In this document: piece by piece, positions 9,555-19,248 of the stretch
How the letters are laid out: each line of letters starts with the position of its first letter
Numbering within the stretch: the stretch's first letter is position 1
Source: Betaproteobacteria bacterium
GTDB taxonomy: Bacteria; Pseudomonadota; Gammaproteobacteria; Burkholderiales; Rhodocyclaceae
Assembly (NCBI GenBank): GCA_028065725.1
Contig: JAPTVL010000324.1
Span: 1-64,000 of the forward strand
Reading direction: 5' to 3'
DNA: 64,000 nt
The notes under the pieces: generated by a model
Databases searched by the model: none
What the model was told of the DNA's origin: nothing
Seen by the model: the letters and a program-made list of their open reading frames with translations, nothing else
Made by a program: the position numbers and the translations under genes

Positions 9555-9610
9555 GGGTGGCAACCTGCTGTGCCAAAATGCGCGACACGAGAAACAGGCT
9601 CAGGAAAATT

Positions 9611-10156
9611 ATGGCACAGGATCAAAACGCGCTCGTCTGGCTGGACATGGAAATGACGGGGTTGAATCCGGACGGTGATCGCATCATAGAGCTGGCGCTG
9701 GTGGTTACCAATTCGAATCTCGACATCGTGGCGGAGGCGCCGACCTGGGTGGTGCATCAGAGCGACGAGGTGCTGGGCGGCATGGACGAGTGGAACCGCA
9801 ACACCCATGGCAAGTCCGGCCTGATCCAGCGGGTCAAGGATTCGATCCTGAGCGAGGCCGAGGTCGAGGCGCAGGCTCTGGAATTCATGCGCCGCCACGT
9901 GCCGCGCGCGACGACGCCGATGTGCGGCAATTCGATTTGCCAGGACCGGCGCTTCATGGTGCGCTACATGCCCAAGCTGGAGGACTGGTTCCACTACCGC
10001 AACCTCGACGTGTCGACGCTCAAGGAACTGTGCAAGCGCTGGAAGCCGGAGGTGGCGAAGGGCCTGAAAAAGCACGGCAAGCACGAGGCGCTGGCGGACA
10101 TCCTCGAATCGATCGAGGAACTCAAGTACTACCGCGAGCATTTCATCAAGCTCTAG
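9611..10156 (+). CDS. orn: oligoribonuclease
   Basis: A 181-residue DEDDh 3'-5' exoribonuclease that degrades RNA dinucleotides, including pGpG from c-di-GMP turnover. Exo I is [11 protein letters not shown] with D12 and E14. Exo II lies around NSICQDRRF, and Exo III with the catalytic His is near [12 protein letters not shown]. The ATG at 9611 has an AGGAAA ribosome-binding site; longer in-frame starts are unlike the family. It is divergent from the M48 gene and its 3' end overlaps the convergent glycosyltransferase gene by 4 bp. Confidence 0.97.
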   Translation: MAQDQNALVWLDMEMTGLNPDGDRIIELALVVTNSNLDIVAEAPTWVVHQSDEVLGGMDEWNRNTHGKSGLIQRVKDSILSEAEVEAQALEFMRRHVPRATTPMCGNSICQDRRFMVRYMPKLEDWFHYRNLDVSTLKELCKRWKPEVAKGLKKHGKHEALADILESIEELKYYREHFIKL

Positions 10157-11763
10157 TCGCTGGCGCGGCGATACAGCCGCAGGCGTTCGCCCTTGTCGCC
10201 CGGACGCGAAGTTTCGCGGATCAGCGTCCAGCCCGGCAGGTCTTTCCCGGTACGGGGCGCGGTTTGCATGATCAGGTAGCGGCAATTCCTGGCGCGGCTG
10301 GTGCCGACGGTGCGGATGCCGTTGAAGTAGTCGAGCGAGGCGCGCTGCGCCAGCCCGAGCCCGCGCCGCGCGATGCAGCCGGGATGCTTGCCCAGCGCCT
10401 GGCGAAAGTCGGCGCTGACGCTACGGTAGCTTTTGCCGTAGTCGATCCAGGGCAGCCACAGCGCCACCAGCAGCACCCAGATGGTGGTCAGCCCCACGCT
10501 CCAGCGCGCCGCGGCGCGCCAGGGCGAGCGCGGCGTGCGCAGCAGCACGGCGATCCAGGCGACGCTGACCGCGATCGCCAGCACGATGGCCAGGGTCGAG
10601 GCCTCGGCGATGAAGCCGGGCGCGGGCTTGCTGAAGTTCTTGGCAACCCGCGCCGGTTCGCCGGTCAGCATGGCGATGCCGCCCAGCCAGATCAGCCCGG
10701 CGATCATGGTGAAGGTCATCATGCCGAACCAGTCGAAGGCGTTGGCGGCGCCGCGGCGCAAGCGTCCGGCGGCGGTGGCGGCCAGCAGGGTCAGCGGCAC
10801 CAGCGCCGGCATCAGCGCCGTCGGCCGCGGCGCGTCGGCAAAGAATCCCAGCAGGGCCAGCGCGGTGGCGGCCAGCAGCAGGGCGGTCGGTGCCCTGGAC
10901 AGGTGCCTGCGTTCCAGCCAGAGCGCCCACAGGGCGAGGGGCAGCACGGGCCAGCTGGCCCACGCCAAGAGTTCGAGGTGGTCGCGAATCAGGCCGCCGC
11001 GCAGCGTCAGGCTGGCCTGTTCGGCGCTCCACCAGATGTCGAACAGCGCCGGCGCCTGCTGCCAGAGCAGGTAAGGCCACGGCAGGATCAGGGCCAGTGC
11101 GCTGACTGCGGCGGCCAGCCAGGCCAGCAGGCTGCCGCGGCTGCGCCAGTTCGGGTGCAGCACCAGCAGCAATCCGGTGGCCAGTTGAATGAAAAGGCTA
11201 TCGAAACCGGCGCCAAGGAAGCCTATACCTATTCCCGTGCCAAAGGCCAAGCCCCCGCGCAGGGGTTTTTCCGGCCAGATCGAGAGTCCCCAGAGCGAGG
11301 CGGCAAAACCGGTCATCGCCACGACGGCCGGTTGCGCCTCGTGCAGCGGAATCAGCAGGCCCACGGTGCCGATCGCCAGCAAAGGCGCGGCGATGGCGGC
11401 GCTTGCGTCCGGCAGCAATCGGGCGGTGCGCGAAAGAATTGCGAGAAAGGCGGCGCCGAACAGCACCGACGCAAGGCGGGCGGCATCGTGCCAGGGCAGC
11501 AGCCCGCCGAGCAAATTGCCGCACAGGGCGGCGACCCAGTGATACAGCGGCGGCGAGGTCAGCCAGGGGTCGCCGGCGATGCGCGGCACCAGCCAGTCGC
11601 CGCCGGCCATGCCGAAGGCGACGCCGAGGTGCATGGCGTCTTCGGCTTTCCAGGGGTCGTGCCCCACGGCACCGGCCAGCAGCCAGATGGCGCAGAGAAA
11701 CAGCGTGCCGTAGCGCGCCAGGGCTGGCGCGGGGGTGTGGTTGCGGTCGATCAGATCAGGCAC
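10153..11763 (-). CDS. GT-C family glycosyltransferase (ArnT/PMT-like)
   Basis: A 536-residue polytopic inner membrane protein with about 11-13 hydrophobic helices. It resembles ArnT-type lipid-linked sugar transferases: the first periplasmic loop carries an acidic [12 protein letters not shown] segment, where GT-C enzymes keep catalytic Asp/Glu residues, and YHWVAAL lies near the second helix. The C-terminal ~100 residues form a soluble domain ending GERLRLYRR. The acceptor and donor cannot be read from sequence; lipid A or glycan modification are options. It is a lone gene between orn (convergent, 4-bp overlap) and the rpmE terminator. Confidence 0.8.
   Translation of the reverse strand: MPDLIDRNHTPAPALARYGTLFLCAIWLLAGAVGHDPWKAEDAMHLGVAFGMAGGDWLVPRIAGDPWLTSPPLYHWVAALCGNLLGGLLPWHDAARLASVLFGAAFLAILSRTARLLPDASAAIAAPLLAIGTVGLLIPLHEAQPAVVAMTGFAASLWGLSIWPEKPLRGGLAFGTGIGIGFLGAGFDSLFIQLATGLLLVLHPNWRSRGSLLAWLAAAVSALALILPWPYLLWQQAPALFDIWWSAEQASLTLRGGLIRDHLELLAWASWPVLPLALWALWLERRHLSRAPTALLLAATALALLGFFADAPRPTALMPALVPLTLLAATAAGRLRRGAANAFDWFGMMTFTMIAGLIWLGGIAMLTGEPARVAKNFSKPAPGFIAEASTLAIVLAIAVSVAWIAVLLRTPRSPWRAAARWSVGLTTIWVLLVALWLPWIDYGKSYRSVSADFRQALGKHPGCIARRGLGLAQRASLDYFNGIRTVGTSRARNCRYLIMQTAPRTGKDLPGWTLIRETSRPGDKGERLRLYRRASD
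10406..10428 (-). repeat. dispersed motif inside the GT-C gene
   Basis: Plus strand reads AAAGTCGGCGCTGACGCTAC followed by GG, the reverse complement of the motif. In the gene's reading frame it encodes SVSADF. Confidence 0.6.
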
Positions 11764-11782
11764 GTTGCGAGCTTACCAGCAA

Positions 11783-11808
11783 TGAAAAAGGCAGCCCGCG
11801 GGCTGCCT
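11783..11808 (-). terminator. intrinsic terminator after rpmE
   Basis: On the minus strand a perfect 10-bp stem (AGGCAGCCCG with CGGGCTGCCT) is followed directly by TTTTTC. It separates rpmE (stop at 11835) from the GT-C gene start at 11763. Confidence 0.85.
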
Positions 11809-11834
11809 GGATTGGGTTGCAGCGTGGTGCCGGC

Positions 11835-12044
11835 TTACGCTGCTTTCTTGCCGTACTTCTGGCGGAAGCGCTCGACACGGCCGGCGGTGTCGACGATCTT
11901 CTGCTTGCCGGTGTAGAACGGGTGGCAGGCGGAACAGACTTCGATGTGCAGCGGCTTGATGCTGGTCGAACGGGTGGTGAACTTGTTGCCGCAGCTGCAG
12001 GTGACTTCGATGTCACCGTATTTCGGGTGGATGGCGTCTTGCAT
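11835..12044 (-). CDS. rpmE: 50S ribosomal protein L31 (zinc form)
   Basis: A 69-residue ribosomal protein of the large subunit. It carries the C+ zinc-binding pattern with C16, C18, C37 and C40, so it is the zinc-replete paralogue rather than the cysteine-less YkgM type that is normally Zur-controlled. It begins [19 protein letters not shown], as L31 usually does, and ends KKAA. It follows rho by 98 bp on the same strand and is closed by a strong intrinsic terminator at 11783-11808. The rho-rpmE order is common in proteobacteria. Confidence 0.97.
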   Translation of the reverse strand: MQDAIHPKYGDIEVTCSCGNKFTTRSTSIKPLHIEVCSACHPFYTGKQKIVDTAGRVERFRQKYGKKAA

Positions 12045-12142
12045 TTCAATGTCCTTTTCTTTGCAGGCGCGGTTCGTGGATTTGGCGAACCGACAGAGCC
12101 AAGCATTATCCGCTAATTTTCAACTATGTGCAATCAGCAGCT

Positions 12143-13402
12143 TCAGCGCTGGCGCATGGCGTCGAAGAACTCGCCGTTGTTCTTGGTGGCCTTGACCTTG
12201 TCCAGCAGGAATTCCATGGCTTCCATGTCGTCCATGTTGTACAGCAGCTTCCTCAGGATCCACATTTTCTGCAGCACGGCGGGGACCAGCAGCAGTTCCT
12301 CGCGGCGCGTGCCGGAGCGGTTGACGTTGATCGCCGGGTAGACACGCTTCTCGGCCATCTTGCGGTCGAGGTGGATTTCCATGTTGCCGGTGCCCTTGAA
12401 CTCTTCGTAGATCACGTCGTCCATGCGCGAGCCGGTTTCGATCAGAGCCGTGGCGATGATGGTCAGCGAGCCGCCTTCCTCGACATTGCGCGCGGCACCG
12501 AAGAAGCGCTTGGGCTTTTGCAGGGCGTTGGCGTCGACGCCGCCGGTCAGTACCTTGCCGGAGGCGGGTTGCACCGTGTTGTAGGCACGGGCCAGGCGGG
12601 TGATCGAGTCGAGCAGGATCACCACGTCGCGCTTGTGCTCGACCAGGCGCTTGGCCTTTTCGATGACCATTTCGGCGACCTGGACGTGGCGCGTGGCCGG
12701 TTCGTCGAAAGTCGAGGCAACGACTTCACCCTTGACGGTGCGGGTCATTTCCGTGACTTCCTCGGGACGCTCGTCGATCAGCAGCACGATCAGCGTGACA
12801 TCGGGATGGTTGGCGGTGATGGCCTTGGCAATGTGCTGCATCAGCACCGTCTTGCCCGCCTTGGGCGGCGACACGATCAGGCCGCGCTGGCCCTTGCCGA
12901 TCGGCGCGATCATGTCGATGACGCGGCTGGTGATGTTCTCGTCGCTGCGGATGTCGCGCTCCAGCAGCATGTGGGTGGTCGGGTGCAGCGGCGTCAGGTT
13001 CTCGAACAGGATCTTGTGCTTCGAGGCTTCCGGCGGCTCGCCATTGACCCGGTCCACCTTGACCAGCGCGAAATAGCGTTCGCCTTCCTTGGGGGCGCGG
13101 ATCTCGCCTTCGATGGTGTCGCCGGAACGCAGGTTGAAGCGGCGCACCTGGCTCGGGCTGATGTAGATGTCGTCGGTGCTGGCGAGGTAGGACGCCTCGG
13201 GCGAACGCAGGAAGCCGAAACCGTCGGGCAGGATTTCCAGCACGCCGTCGCCGAAGATGGTTTCGCCTTTCCTGGCCTGGTTCTTCAGCAGGGCGTACAT
13301 CAGGTCCTGCTTGCGCAGCCGGTTGGCGTTTTCAATGTTTTCGGCGGCCGCCATGTCCAGCAGCTGGCTGACGTGATGGGCTTTTAGCTCGGATAAATGC
13401 AT
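12143..13402 (-). CDS. rho: transcription termination factor Rho
   Basis: A 419-residue hexameric RNA helicase that ends transcription at C-rich rut sites. It has the N-terminal helical lid, an RNA-binding cold-shock-like domain (GFGFLRSPE near residue 62-70) and a RecA-like motor with Walker A PPKAGKT at residues 179-185. The Q- and R-loops lie in the [13 protein letters not shown] and [18 protein letters not shown] regions. Full length and motif-complete. It lies downstream of trxA on the same strand, with a 173-bp leader where autoregulatory attenuation might act. Confidence 0.98.
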   Translation of the reverse strand: MHLSELKAHHVSQLLDMAAAENIENANRLRKQDLMYALLKNQARKGETIFGDGVLEILPDGFGFLRSPEASYLASTDDIYISPSQVRRFNLRSGDTIEGEIRAPKEGERYFALVKVDRVNGEPPEASKHKILFENLTPLHPTTHMLLERDIRSDENITSRVIDMIAPIGKGQRGLIVSPPKAGKTVLMQHIAKAITANHPDVTLIVLLIDERPEEVTEMTRTVKGEVVASTFDEPATRHVQVAEMVIEKAKRLVEHKRDVVILLDSITRLARAYNTVQPASGKVLTGGVDANALQKPKRFFGAARNVEEGGSLTIIATALIETGSRMDDVIYEEFKGTGNMEIHLDRKMAEKRVYPAINVNRSGTRREELLLVPAVLQKMWILRKLLYNMDDMEAMEFLLDKVKATKNNGEFFDAMRQR

Positions 13403-13538
13403 GGACTACCTGCGCGGGAATGCCGGCGGAAAGTGCCGGAACGGGGGAATCTCGGGGGTGAATTCAGGAATGAATTCGGACGGGGAGGAACCGATTCGGC
13501 GGTGGTGCAGCTTGGGCGCCGGGTACTGCGGCTGCGGT

Positions 13539-13561
13539 GGCCCGGAATCAGACTCCGGGCC
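13539..13561 (-). promoter_or_regulatory. GC-rich hairpin in the trxA-rho gap
   Basis: Arms GGCCCGGA and TCCGGGCC enclose a 7-base loop just after the trxA stop. No T-tract follows in either direction, so it is not a classical terminator. The remainder of the 13403-13575 rho leader is purine-rich and holds no other clear element. Confidence 0.45.
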
Positions 13562-13575
13562 GAAATGTAACGGGA

Positions 13576-13902
13576 TCAGAGATTGCTGTCAATGAATGCG
13601 GTAAGTTGGGATTTCGACAGGGCGCCGACTTTCTGCGCTTCGACGGCGCCGCCCTTGAACAGCAGCAGGGTCGGAATGCCGCGGATGCCGAACTCGCCGG
13701 GCACCTTGGGATTGTCGTCGATGTTCAGTTTGGCGACGCGCAGTTTGCCGGAATAATCCCTGGCCACTTCGTCGAGAATCGGGGCGATCATCTTGCAGGG
13801 GCCGCACCATTCGGCCCAGAAGTCGACCAGGGTCGGTACGGCGGAATCGAGCACTTCGGCTTTGAAAGTGCTGTCGGTAACGTGGTGAATGTGTTCGCTC
13901 AT
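13576..13902 (-). CDS. trxA: thioredoxin 1
   Basis: A 108-residue cytosolic dithiol reductant. The active site WCGPC is at residues 32-36 within [12 protein letters not shown], and the cis-Pro loop [14 protein letters not shown] is intact. The start [10 protein letters not shown] at 13902 has GAGGAA upstream; a longer frame start at 13935 adds residues unlike thioredoxin. It is the promoter-proximal neighbour of rho, a conserved proteobacterial order. Near the C-terminus KVGALSKS is encoded by a partial match (first 12 bases) to the dispersed motif. Confidence 0.97.
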   Translation of the reverse strand: MSEHIHHVTDSTFKAEVLDSAVPTLVDFWAEWCGPCKMIAPILDEVARDYSGKLRVAKLNIDDNPKVPGEFGIRGIPTLLLFKGGAVEAQKVGALSKSQLTAFIDSNL

Positions 13903-14082
13903 GAATTCCTCGGGATTTTGCGTTTTGGCCGCCACGGCATGGGTCGGCTACGCGATGAAATGCGGCGATCGAAGCCGCTCGCATGGACGAATCCTAGCAA
14001 AAAAAATCCGTCATGGCGAACCCGCGCTCGTGCCAACGCGGCACGGCAATGGTAAATTGCCCGCTGGAACTGGAGCCAGATC

Positions 14083-14406
14083 ATGACCTACGTCGTTACC
14101 GAATCCTGCATCAAGTGCAAGTACACCGATTGCGTGGATGTTTGCCCCGTGGATTGTTTCCACGAGGGACCGAACTTCCTCGTGATCGATCCGGAAGAGT
14201 GCATCGATTGCACGCTGTGCGTGGCCGAGTGTCCGGTGGAGGCGATCTTTGCCGAGGATGACGTTCCCGCGGGACAGGAGCATTTCACTGCCCTGAATGC
14301 CGAACTGGCCAAGACCTGGCCCGTGATCATCGAACGCAAGGAGCCGCCGCCCGATGCCGACGAGTGGGCGGGCAAGCCCGGCAAGCTGGACAAGCTGGAG
14401 CGCTGA
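14083..14406 (+). CDS. fdxA: 7Fe ferredoxin FdxA
   Basis: A 107-residue [3Fe-4S][4Fe-4S] ferredoxin. Cysteines at 9, 12, 17, 21, 40, 43, 46 and 50 fit the FdxA pattern, in which C9, C17 and C50 hold the 3Fe-4S cluster and C21, C40, C43 and C46 the 4Fe-4S cluster. The C-terminal extension of about 50 residues, ending [10 protein letters not shown], is typical of the Azotobacter FdI-like family. It is divergent from trxA and 39 bp before aroC, so it may be cotranscribed with aroC. Electron partners are unknown. Confidence 0.96.
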   Translation: MTYVVTESCIKCKYTDCVDVCPVDCFHEGPNFLVIDPEECIDCTLCVAECPVEAIFAEDDVPAGQEHFTALNAELAKTWPVIIERKEPPPDADEWAGKPGKLDKLER

Positions 14407-14445
14407 GCGCCCCTTCCTGACCCTATCCCGCTGCGCAGCTTATCC

Positions 14446-15552
14446 ATGTCCGGCAATACCTTCGGTTCACTTTTCTGCGTCACTTCCTTTGGCGAATCCC
14501 ACGGGCCGGCGATCGGCTGCGTGGTCGATGGCTGTCCGCCCGGGCTGGAAATATCGGCCGCCGACATTCAGCACGAGCTCGACCGGCGCAAGCCAGGGAC
14601 CTCGCGCCACGTCACCCAGCGCCGCGAGTCGGATACGGTGGAAATTCTTTCCGGCGTCTACGAAGGCCGCACCACGGGCACCCCGATCGGCCTGCTGATC
14701 CGCAACGAAGACCAGCGCAGCAAGGACTACGGCAATCTCGCGGAGATGTTCCGCCCCGGCCATGCCGACTACACCTACTGGCAGAAATACGGCATTCGCG
14801 ACCATCGCGGCAGCGGTCGCGCCTCGGCGCGCGAGACGGCGGTGCGCGTCGCCGCCGGCGCGATTGCCCGCAAATGGCTGCGCGAACGCTACGGCGTGAC
14901 GGTGCGCGGCTGGATGAGCCGGCTGGGCGAGATCGACATCCCCTGGCAGGACGAGGCCGCGATCGACGCCAATCCCTTCTTTGCGCCCAATGCGGCCCTG
15001 GTGCCGCAGCTCGAAGACTACATGGACGCCCTGCGCAAGTCGGGCAATTCGGTCGGCGCCGAAGTGACGGTGATCGCGCGCGGCGTGCCGGTGGGCTGGG
15101 GCGACCCGGTGTATGACCGCCTGGATGCCGACATCGCCTACGCCATGATGGGCATCAACGCGGTCAAGGGTGTCGAGATCGGCGCCGGCTTCCGCTCGGT
15201 GACGCAGAAGGGCAGCGAGCATGGCGACGAACTGACGCCCGAGGGTTTCCTCGGCAACAATGCCGGCGGCATCCTCGGCGGCATTTCCAGCGGGCAGGAC
15301 GTGGTGGTCAGGATGGCGGTCAAGCCGACTTCGAGCATCCGCCTGCCGCGCCGTACCATCAATCTTGCCGGCGAGCCGGCCATCGTCGAAACCCATGGCC
15401 GCCATGACCCCTGCGTCGGCATACGCGCCACGCCGATCGCCGAAGCCATGCTGGCGCTGGTGCTGATCGACGCCGCGTTGCATCATCGCGCCCAGTGCGC
15501 CGATGTCACGTGCCCGACGCCGAAGATTCCCGGACGGCCGGCGGCCAAATGA
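14446..15552 (+). CDS. aroC: chorismate synthase
   Basis: A 368-residue FMN-dependent lyase making chorismate from EPSP, the last shikimate step. Family signatures are present in order: [20 protein letters not shown] at the N-terminus (GESHG), [14 protein letters not shown], the [19 protein letters not shown] segment, and the C-terminal [16 protein letters not shown]. The ATG at 14446 follows fdxA closely. The length is normal and no key residue is missing. Its product feeds the trp genes found later in this window. Confidence 0.98.
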   Translation: MSGNTFGSLFCVTSFGESHGPAIGCVVDGCPPGLEISAADIQHELDRRKPGTSRHVTQRRESDTVEILSGVYEGRTTGTPIGLLIRNEDQRSKDYGNLAEMFRPGHADYTYWQKYGIRDHRGSGRASARETAVRVAAGAIARKWLRERYGVTVRGWMSRLGEIDIPWQDEAAIDANPFFAPNAALVPQLEDYMDALRKSGNSVGAEVTVIARGVPVGWGDPVYDRLDADIAYAMMGINAVKGVEIGAGFRSVTQKGSEHGDELTPEGFLGNNAGGILGGISSGQDVVVRMAVKPTSSIRLPRRTINLAGEPAIVETHGRHDPCVGIRATPIAEAMLALVLIDAALHHRAQCADVTCPTPKIPGRPAAK

Positions 15553-15589
15553 TTCCTGTCGTATCGAACTGTAAAGAACTGGAACTGCA

Positions 15590-15835
15590 ATGAACGTCGA
15601 CCACCACGACCTGCACCACGAGTTTCCCGAGTATGCCGCGACCATCCATGCCCTGAAGCAGGACGACCACCATTTCGGCAAGCTGTACGCCGAATACAAC
15701 GAGCTGACGGCAGCGATCGAGGATCTGGAGATCAAGGATTCCCCCGTTGCCGATTCCTTGCTCGAAGATATGAAGAAGCTGCGCCTGAGGCTGAAGGACG
15801 AGCTTTACGCCATGCTGGTGGCGCACAAGGTCTGA
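15590..15835 (+). CDS. YdcH/DUF465 family protein
   Basis: An 81-residue small, charged, helical-hairpin protein. The DUF465 pattern is clear: LHHEFPEYAATIHALKQDDH, then FGKLYAEYNELTAAIEDLE, and a second helix EDMKKLRLRLKDELYAML. The function of the family is not established; members are common small coiled-coil proteins in proteobacteria. It lies 37 bp after aroC on the same strand, with an AGGAACTGCA stretch before the ATG that is a moderate ribosome-binding site. Confidence 0.9.
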   Translation: MNVDHHDLHHEFPEYAATIHALKQDDHHFGKLYAEYNELTAAIEDLEIKDSPVADSLLEDMKKLRLRLKDELYAMLVAHKV

Positions 15836-15881
15836 GCGGGGCCCGCGCCAGGATCACCGCCAACGGCGGGCGGTGCATGTG

Positions 15882-17033
15882 ATGGGGCAGCACGGACGCC
15901 TGTCCGCCTGGTATTTCTGGTACTTCGCCTTCATCGGCGCGTTCCTGCCGTATTTCGCGCTCTATCTGCAATCCATCGGCCTGTCCGCCGGCCGCATCGC
16001 GGTGCTGATGTCGCTTGGCCAGTTCATGCGCCTGCTGGCGCCATTACTGTGGAGCTGGCTGGCCGACAGCGGCGGCCGGCGCGTGCGCATCGTGGTCGCC
16101 TCGACCGCGGCGTCCCTGGCGAGTTTTTCCGTGGTGTTCCTGACCCAGGATTTCGTCGGGTTGCTGATTGGCATGGCGATCCTGCATTTCTTCTGGAGTG
16201 CATCCCTGCCGCTGGTCGAAGCACTGACCCTGGGACATCTGGCGGCCCATCCGGAACGTTATGGCCGCATCCGGCTGTGGGGCTCGGTGGGATTCATCAT
16301 CACGGTGATGGGCGTCGGCCTGCTGCTCGACGCGGCGCCGATCCGTTCCCAGCTCTGGGTCAGCTGGGCCCTGCTACTGGGCACCCTGATCAGCGCCCTG
16401 ACGCTGACCGAAGCGAAGGGCCATGCCGGGCAGGTCGCGGGCCCGATCATCGAGGTGCTGCGCCAGCGCAAGGTGGTGTTCCTGCTCGCCGCCGGCCTGT
16501 TCATGACGGCGGCACACGGCGCGCTCTACGTGTTCTACTCGATCCATCTGGTGGCGCAAGGCTATGACAAGACGCTGGTTGGTCTGCTGTGGACCCTGGG
16601 CGTGGTGGCCGAGATCGTCGTTTTCCTGCTGATGCCGCGCATTTCGCTGCGGGTTTCGATGCGCCAGATTCTGCTCGCCTGCTTCGCCCTGGCCGTGCTG
16701 CGTTTCCTGCTGATCGGCTGGGCCGTGGAGTTCATCGGCGCACTGGTGGTCGCGCAGTTGCTGCATGGCGCCAGCTTCGGCGCCCATCATGCGGCGACCA
16801 TGGCGGCGCTCAATCGCTGGTTCGTGGCCGGCCAGCAGGCCCGCGCCCAGGCGCTGTACGGCAGCGTGGCCTATGGCGCGGGCGGTCTGGGCGGCGCCTT
16901 GCTGGCCGGCGCCTTGTGGGACAGCGCCGGCGCCGGGTTCACCTTCAGCGCCGCTTCCGCGCTGGCCCTGATCGGCCTGATTCTGGTCTGGCGCGGTGTT
17001 CCGGGTGATTCGGCGGCTGTGGCTGTGCGATAA
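15882..17033 (+). CDS. MFS transporter, HcaT/PPP-like
   Basis: A 383-residue inner membrane protein with about twelve hydrophobic segments in two halves. The start RLSAWYFWYFAFIGAFLPYF and the helix 2-3 loop (LWSWLADSGGRRVRI, an MFS A-motif variant) match the 3-phenylpropionate/HcaT-like subgroup of the major facilitator superfamily. The substrate is not deducible. Two ATGs are possible (15873 and 15882); I prefer 15882 because relatives have only a few residues before LSAWYF. It sits 46 bp after the DUF465 gene and 30 bp before leuC. Confidence 0.88.
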   Translation: MGQHGRLSAWYFWYFAFIGAFLPYFALYLQSIGLSAGRIAVLMSLGQFMRLLAPLLWSWLADSGGRRVRIVVASTAASLASFSVVFLTQDFVGLLIGMAILHFFWSASLPLVEALTLGHLAAHPERYGRIRLWGSVGFIITVMGVGLLLDAAPIRSQLWVSWALLLGTLISALTLTEAKGHAGQVAGPIIEVLRQRKVVFLLAAGLFMTAAHGALYVFYSIHLVAQGYDKTLVGLLWTLGVVAEIVVFLLMPRISLRVSMRQILLACFALAVLRFLLIGWAVEFIGALVVAQLLHGASFGAHHAATMAALNRWFVAGQQARAQALYGSVAYGAGGLGGALLAGALWDSAGAGFTFSAASALALIGLILVWRGVPGDSAAVAVR

Positions 17034-17063
17034 TTGCCGACCCCCGCAGACGCAGCTGAAATC

Positions 17064-18470
17064 ATGGCAAAGACGCTATACGAGAAACTCTGGGACAGTC
17101 ACGTCGTGCATGTCGAGGACGACGGCACGGCCCTGCTTTACATCGATCGTCACCTGGTGCACGAAGTGACCAGCCCGCAGGCCTTCGAAGGCCTCAAGCT
17201 GGCCGGGCGCAAGCCGTGGCGGGTGTCGTCCATCGTCGCTACGGCCGATCACAACACGCCGACTTCGCACTGGGAACGCGGCATCCTCGATCCGATCTCG
17301 CGCCAGCAGGTCGAAACCCTCGACGCCAACATTCGCGAGGTGGGTGCCCTGGCCTACTTCCCGTTCAAGGACAAGCGCCAGGGCATCGTGCATGTCGTCG
17401 GCCCCGAGAACGGCGCCACGCTGCCCGGCATGACCGTGGTCTGCGGCGATTCGCATACCTCGACGCACGGCGCGTTTGCCTGCCTGGCCCACGGCATCGG
17501 CACCTCCGAGGTCGAGCATGTGCTGGCGACGCAATGCCTGCTGCAGAAGAAATCGAAGACCATGCTGGTCAGGGTCGAGGGCAAAGTCGGCGCCGGCGTC
17601 ACGGCGAAGGACATCGTGCTGGCCCTGATCGGGCGCATCGGCACGGCGGGCGGCAACGGCTACGCCATCGAATTCGGCGGCGAGGCGATCCGCGCCCTGT
17701 CGATGGAAGGGCGCATGACGGTGTGCAACATGGCGATCGAGGCGGGTGCCCGGGTCGGCTTCGTCGCCGCGGACGAGACCACCATCGCCTACCTCCAGGG
17801 CCGCAACTTTGCGCCCAAGGGCGAGGATTGGGACAAGGCCGTGGCCTATTGGTGCACGCTGGTGTCGGATGTCGATGCGAGTTTCGACCAGGTGGTCGAG
17901 CTGGATGCGCGCCAGATCGTGCCGCAGGTGACCTGGGGCACGTCTCCCGAAATGGTGACCGGGATCGATGGCAGCGTGCCGGCGCCCGAGGATTTCAGCG
18001 ATCCGGTAAAAAGCGAGGGCGTCGCCCGGGCGCTGCAGTACATGGGCCTGACGCCGCGCATGCGCATCGACCAGATCCCGATCGACAAGGTGTTCATCGG
18101 TTCCTGCACCAATTCCCGCATCGAGGACCTGCGTGCCGCCGCCGCCGTGGCCAGGGGCCGCAAGGTGGCGGCCAACGTCAAGCTGGCGCTGGTAGTGCCC
18201 GGTTCCGGCTTGATCAAGACGCAGGCTGAGGTCGAAGGGCTGGACAAGATATTCATCGCCGCCGGCTTCGAGTGGCGGCAGCCCGGTTGTTCCATGTGCC
18301 TGGCCATGAATGACGACCGCCTCAATCCCGGCGAACGCTGCGCCTCGACCTCGAACCGCAACTTCGAGGGACGCCAGGGCGCGGGCGGCCGCACCCATCT
18401 AGTCAGTCCGGCGATGGCGGCGGCCGCCGCCATCGCCGGGCGCTTCGCCGATGTTCGTGAATTGTTCTAA
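17064..18470 (+). CDS. leuC: 3-isopropylmalate dehydratase large subunit
   Basis: A 468-residue aconitase-family subunit that isomerises 2- to 3-isopropylmalate with LeuD. The [4Fe-4S] ligands are in FIGSCTNSR (near residue 348) and GCSMCLAMN (near 408-411). Substrate-binding motifs [13 protein letters not shown] and the [17 protein letters not shown] segment are intact. The ATG at 17064 gives the family start [15 protein letters not shown]. It is first in a leuC-lipoprotein-leuD-leuB-asd run. A copy of the dispersed motif encodes KVGAGVTA near residue 174-181, where relatives usually have a similar but not identical sequence. Confidence 0.98.
   Translation: MAKTLYEKLWDSHVVHVEDDGTALLYIDRHLVHEVTSPQAFEGLKLAGRKPWRVSSIVATADHNTPTSHWERGILDPISRQQVETLDANIREVGALAYFPFKDKRQGIVHVVGPENGATLPGMTVVCGDSHTSTHGAFACLAHGIGTSEVEHVLATQCLLQKKSKTMLVRVEGKVGAGVTAKDIVLALIGRIGTAGGNGYAIEFGGEAIRALSMEGRMTVCNMAIEAGARVGFVAADETTIAYLQGRNFAPKGEDWDKAVAYWCTLVSDVDASFDQVVELDARQIVPQVTWGTSPEMVTGIDGSVPAPEDFSDPVKSEGVARALQYMGLTPRMRIDQIPIDKVFIGSCTNSRIEDLRAAAAVARGRKVAANVKLALVVPGSGLIKTQAEVEGLDKIFIAAGFEWRQPGCSMCLAMNDDRLNPGERCASTSNRNFEGRQGAGGRTHLVSPAMAAAAAIAGRFADVRELF
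17583..17605 (-). repeat. dispersed motif inside leuC
   Basis: Plus strand AAAGTCGGCGCCGGCGTCAC followed by GGC, the reverse-complement form. It is in frame as KVGAGVTA at a position that is only moderately conserved in the family. Confidence 0.6.
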
Positions 18471-18480
18471 GGAGAATTCC

Positions 18481-18600
18481 ATGTTCCGCATTCTTGTCGC
18501 CTGCGCCCTGATGTTCGTCCTGTCTGCCTGCAATACCGTGGAAGGCATAGGCAAGGACATCAAGAAGGGTGGCGAAGCCATCCAGAAGTCGACCAAGTAA
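18481..18600 (+). CDS. entericidin-like small lipoprotein
   Basis: A 39-residue protein, [20 protein letters not shown] then a short polar tail ending KSTK. It has a signal peptide with the lipobox LSAC (Cys17), so it should be lipidated and membrane-anchored. The tail [16 protein letters not shown] matches the EcnA/EcnB entericidin family pattern, small lipoproteins first described as an antidote/toxin pair. The ribosome-binding site AAGGAGA is 7 bases upstream. It sits between leuC and leuD, and its TAA shares one base with the leuD ATG, so all three are coupled. Its role in a leucine operon is unexplained. Confidence 0.85.
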   Translation: MFRILVACALMFVLSACNTVEGIGKDIKKGGEAIQKSTK

Positions 18601-19238
18601 TGGAAAAATTCATCAAGCTCGATGGTCTGGTGGCACCGCTCGATCGCGCCAACGTCGATACCGACGCCATCATCCCCAAGCAGTTCCTCAAGTCGATCAA
18701 GCGTTCCGGCTTCGGCCCCAACGCTTTCGACGAGTGGCGCTACATGGATCACGGCGAGCCGGGGCAGGACACCGCGCAGCGCACCCGGAACCCGAATTTC
18801 GTGCTCAACCAGGAGCGCTACCAGGGTGCGGCTATCCTGCTCGCCCGCAGCAACTTCGGTTGCGGCTCGTCGCGCGAGCATGCGCCGTGGGCGCTCTACG
18901 ACTTCGGCTTGCGCGCCATCGTCGGTGAATCCTTCGCCGACATCTTCTTCAACAACTGCTTCAAGAACGGCCTGCTGCCGATCGTGCTGCCCAAGGCGGA
19001 GATCGACGCGCTGTTCGGCCTGACCGAGCATACGCCGGGCTACCGCCTGACCATCGATCTGCCGGCACAGCTTGTCGTGCGTCCCGACGGACATGCGATC
19101 CGCTTCGAGGTGGACGCCTTCCGCAAGGAGTGCATGCTCAACGGCTGGGACGACATCGGTCTGACTCTGCGCCATGCCGAAAAGATCCGCGAATTCGAGG
19201 CGCGTCGCCGCGCCGAACAACCCTGGCTGTTTGCATAA
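18600..19238 (+). CDS. leuD: 3-isopropylmalate dehydratase small subunit
   Basis: A 212-residue swivel-domain partner of LeuC. Signature segments are [22 protein letters not shown] at the N-terminus, [18 protein letters not shown] (the substrate-recognition loop), and [17 protein letters not shown]. The length is usual for the proteobacterial class. The start codon overlaps the stop of the preceding lipoprotein gene by one base, indicating translational coupling, and leuB follows after 10 bp. The reaction takes place in the cytosol. Confidence 0.98.
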   Translation: MEKFIKLDGLVAPLDRANVDTDAIIPKQFLKSIKRSGFGPNAFDEWRYMDHGEPGQDTAQRTRNPNFVLNQERYQGAAILLARSNFGCGSSREHAPWALYDFGLRAIVGESFADIFFNNCFKNGLLPIVLPKAEIDALFGLTEHTPGYRLTIDLPAQLVVRPDGHAIRFEVDAFRKECMLNGWDDIGLTLRHAEKIREFEARRRAEQPWLFA

Positions 19239-19248
19239 AGGATTCCTG

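Noticed and set aside
15046..15075. Motif-like GGTCGGCGCCGAAGTGACGG in aroC
   Set aside because: Encodes SVGAEVTV, which is a normal conserved segment of chorismate synthase; chance resemblance is likely.
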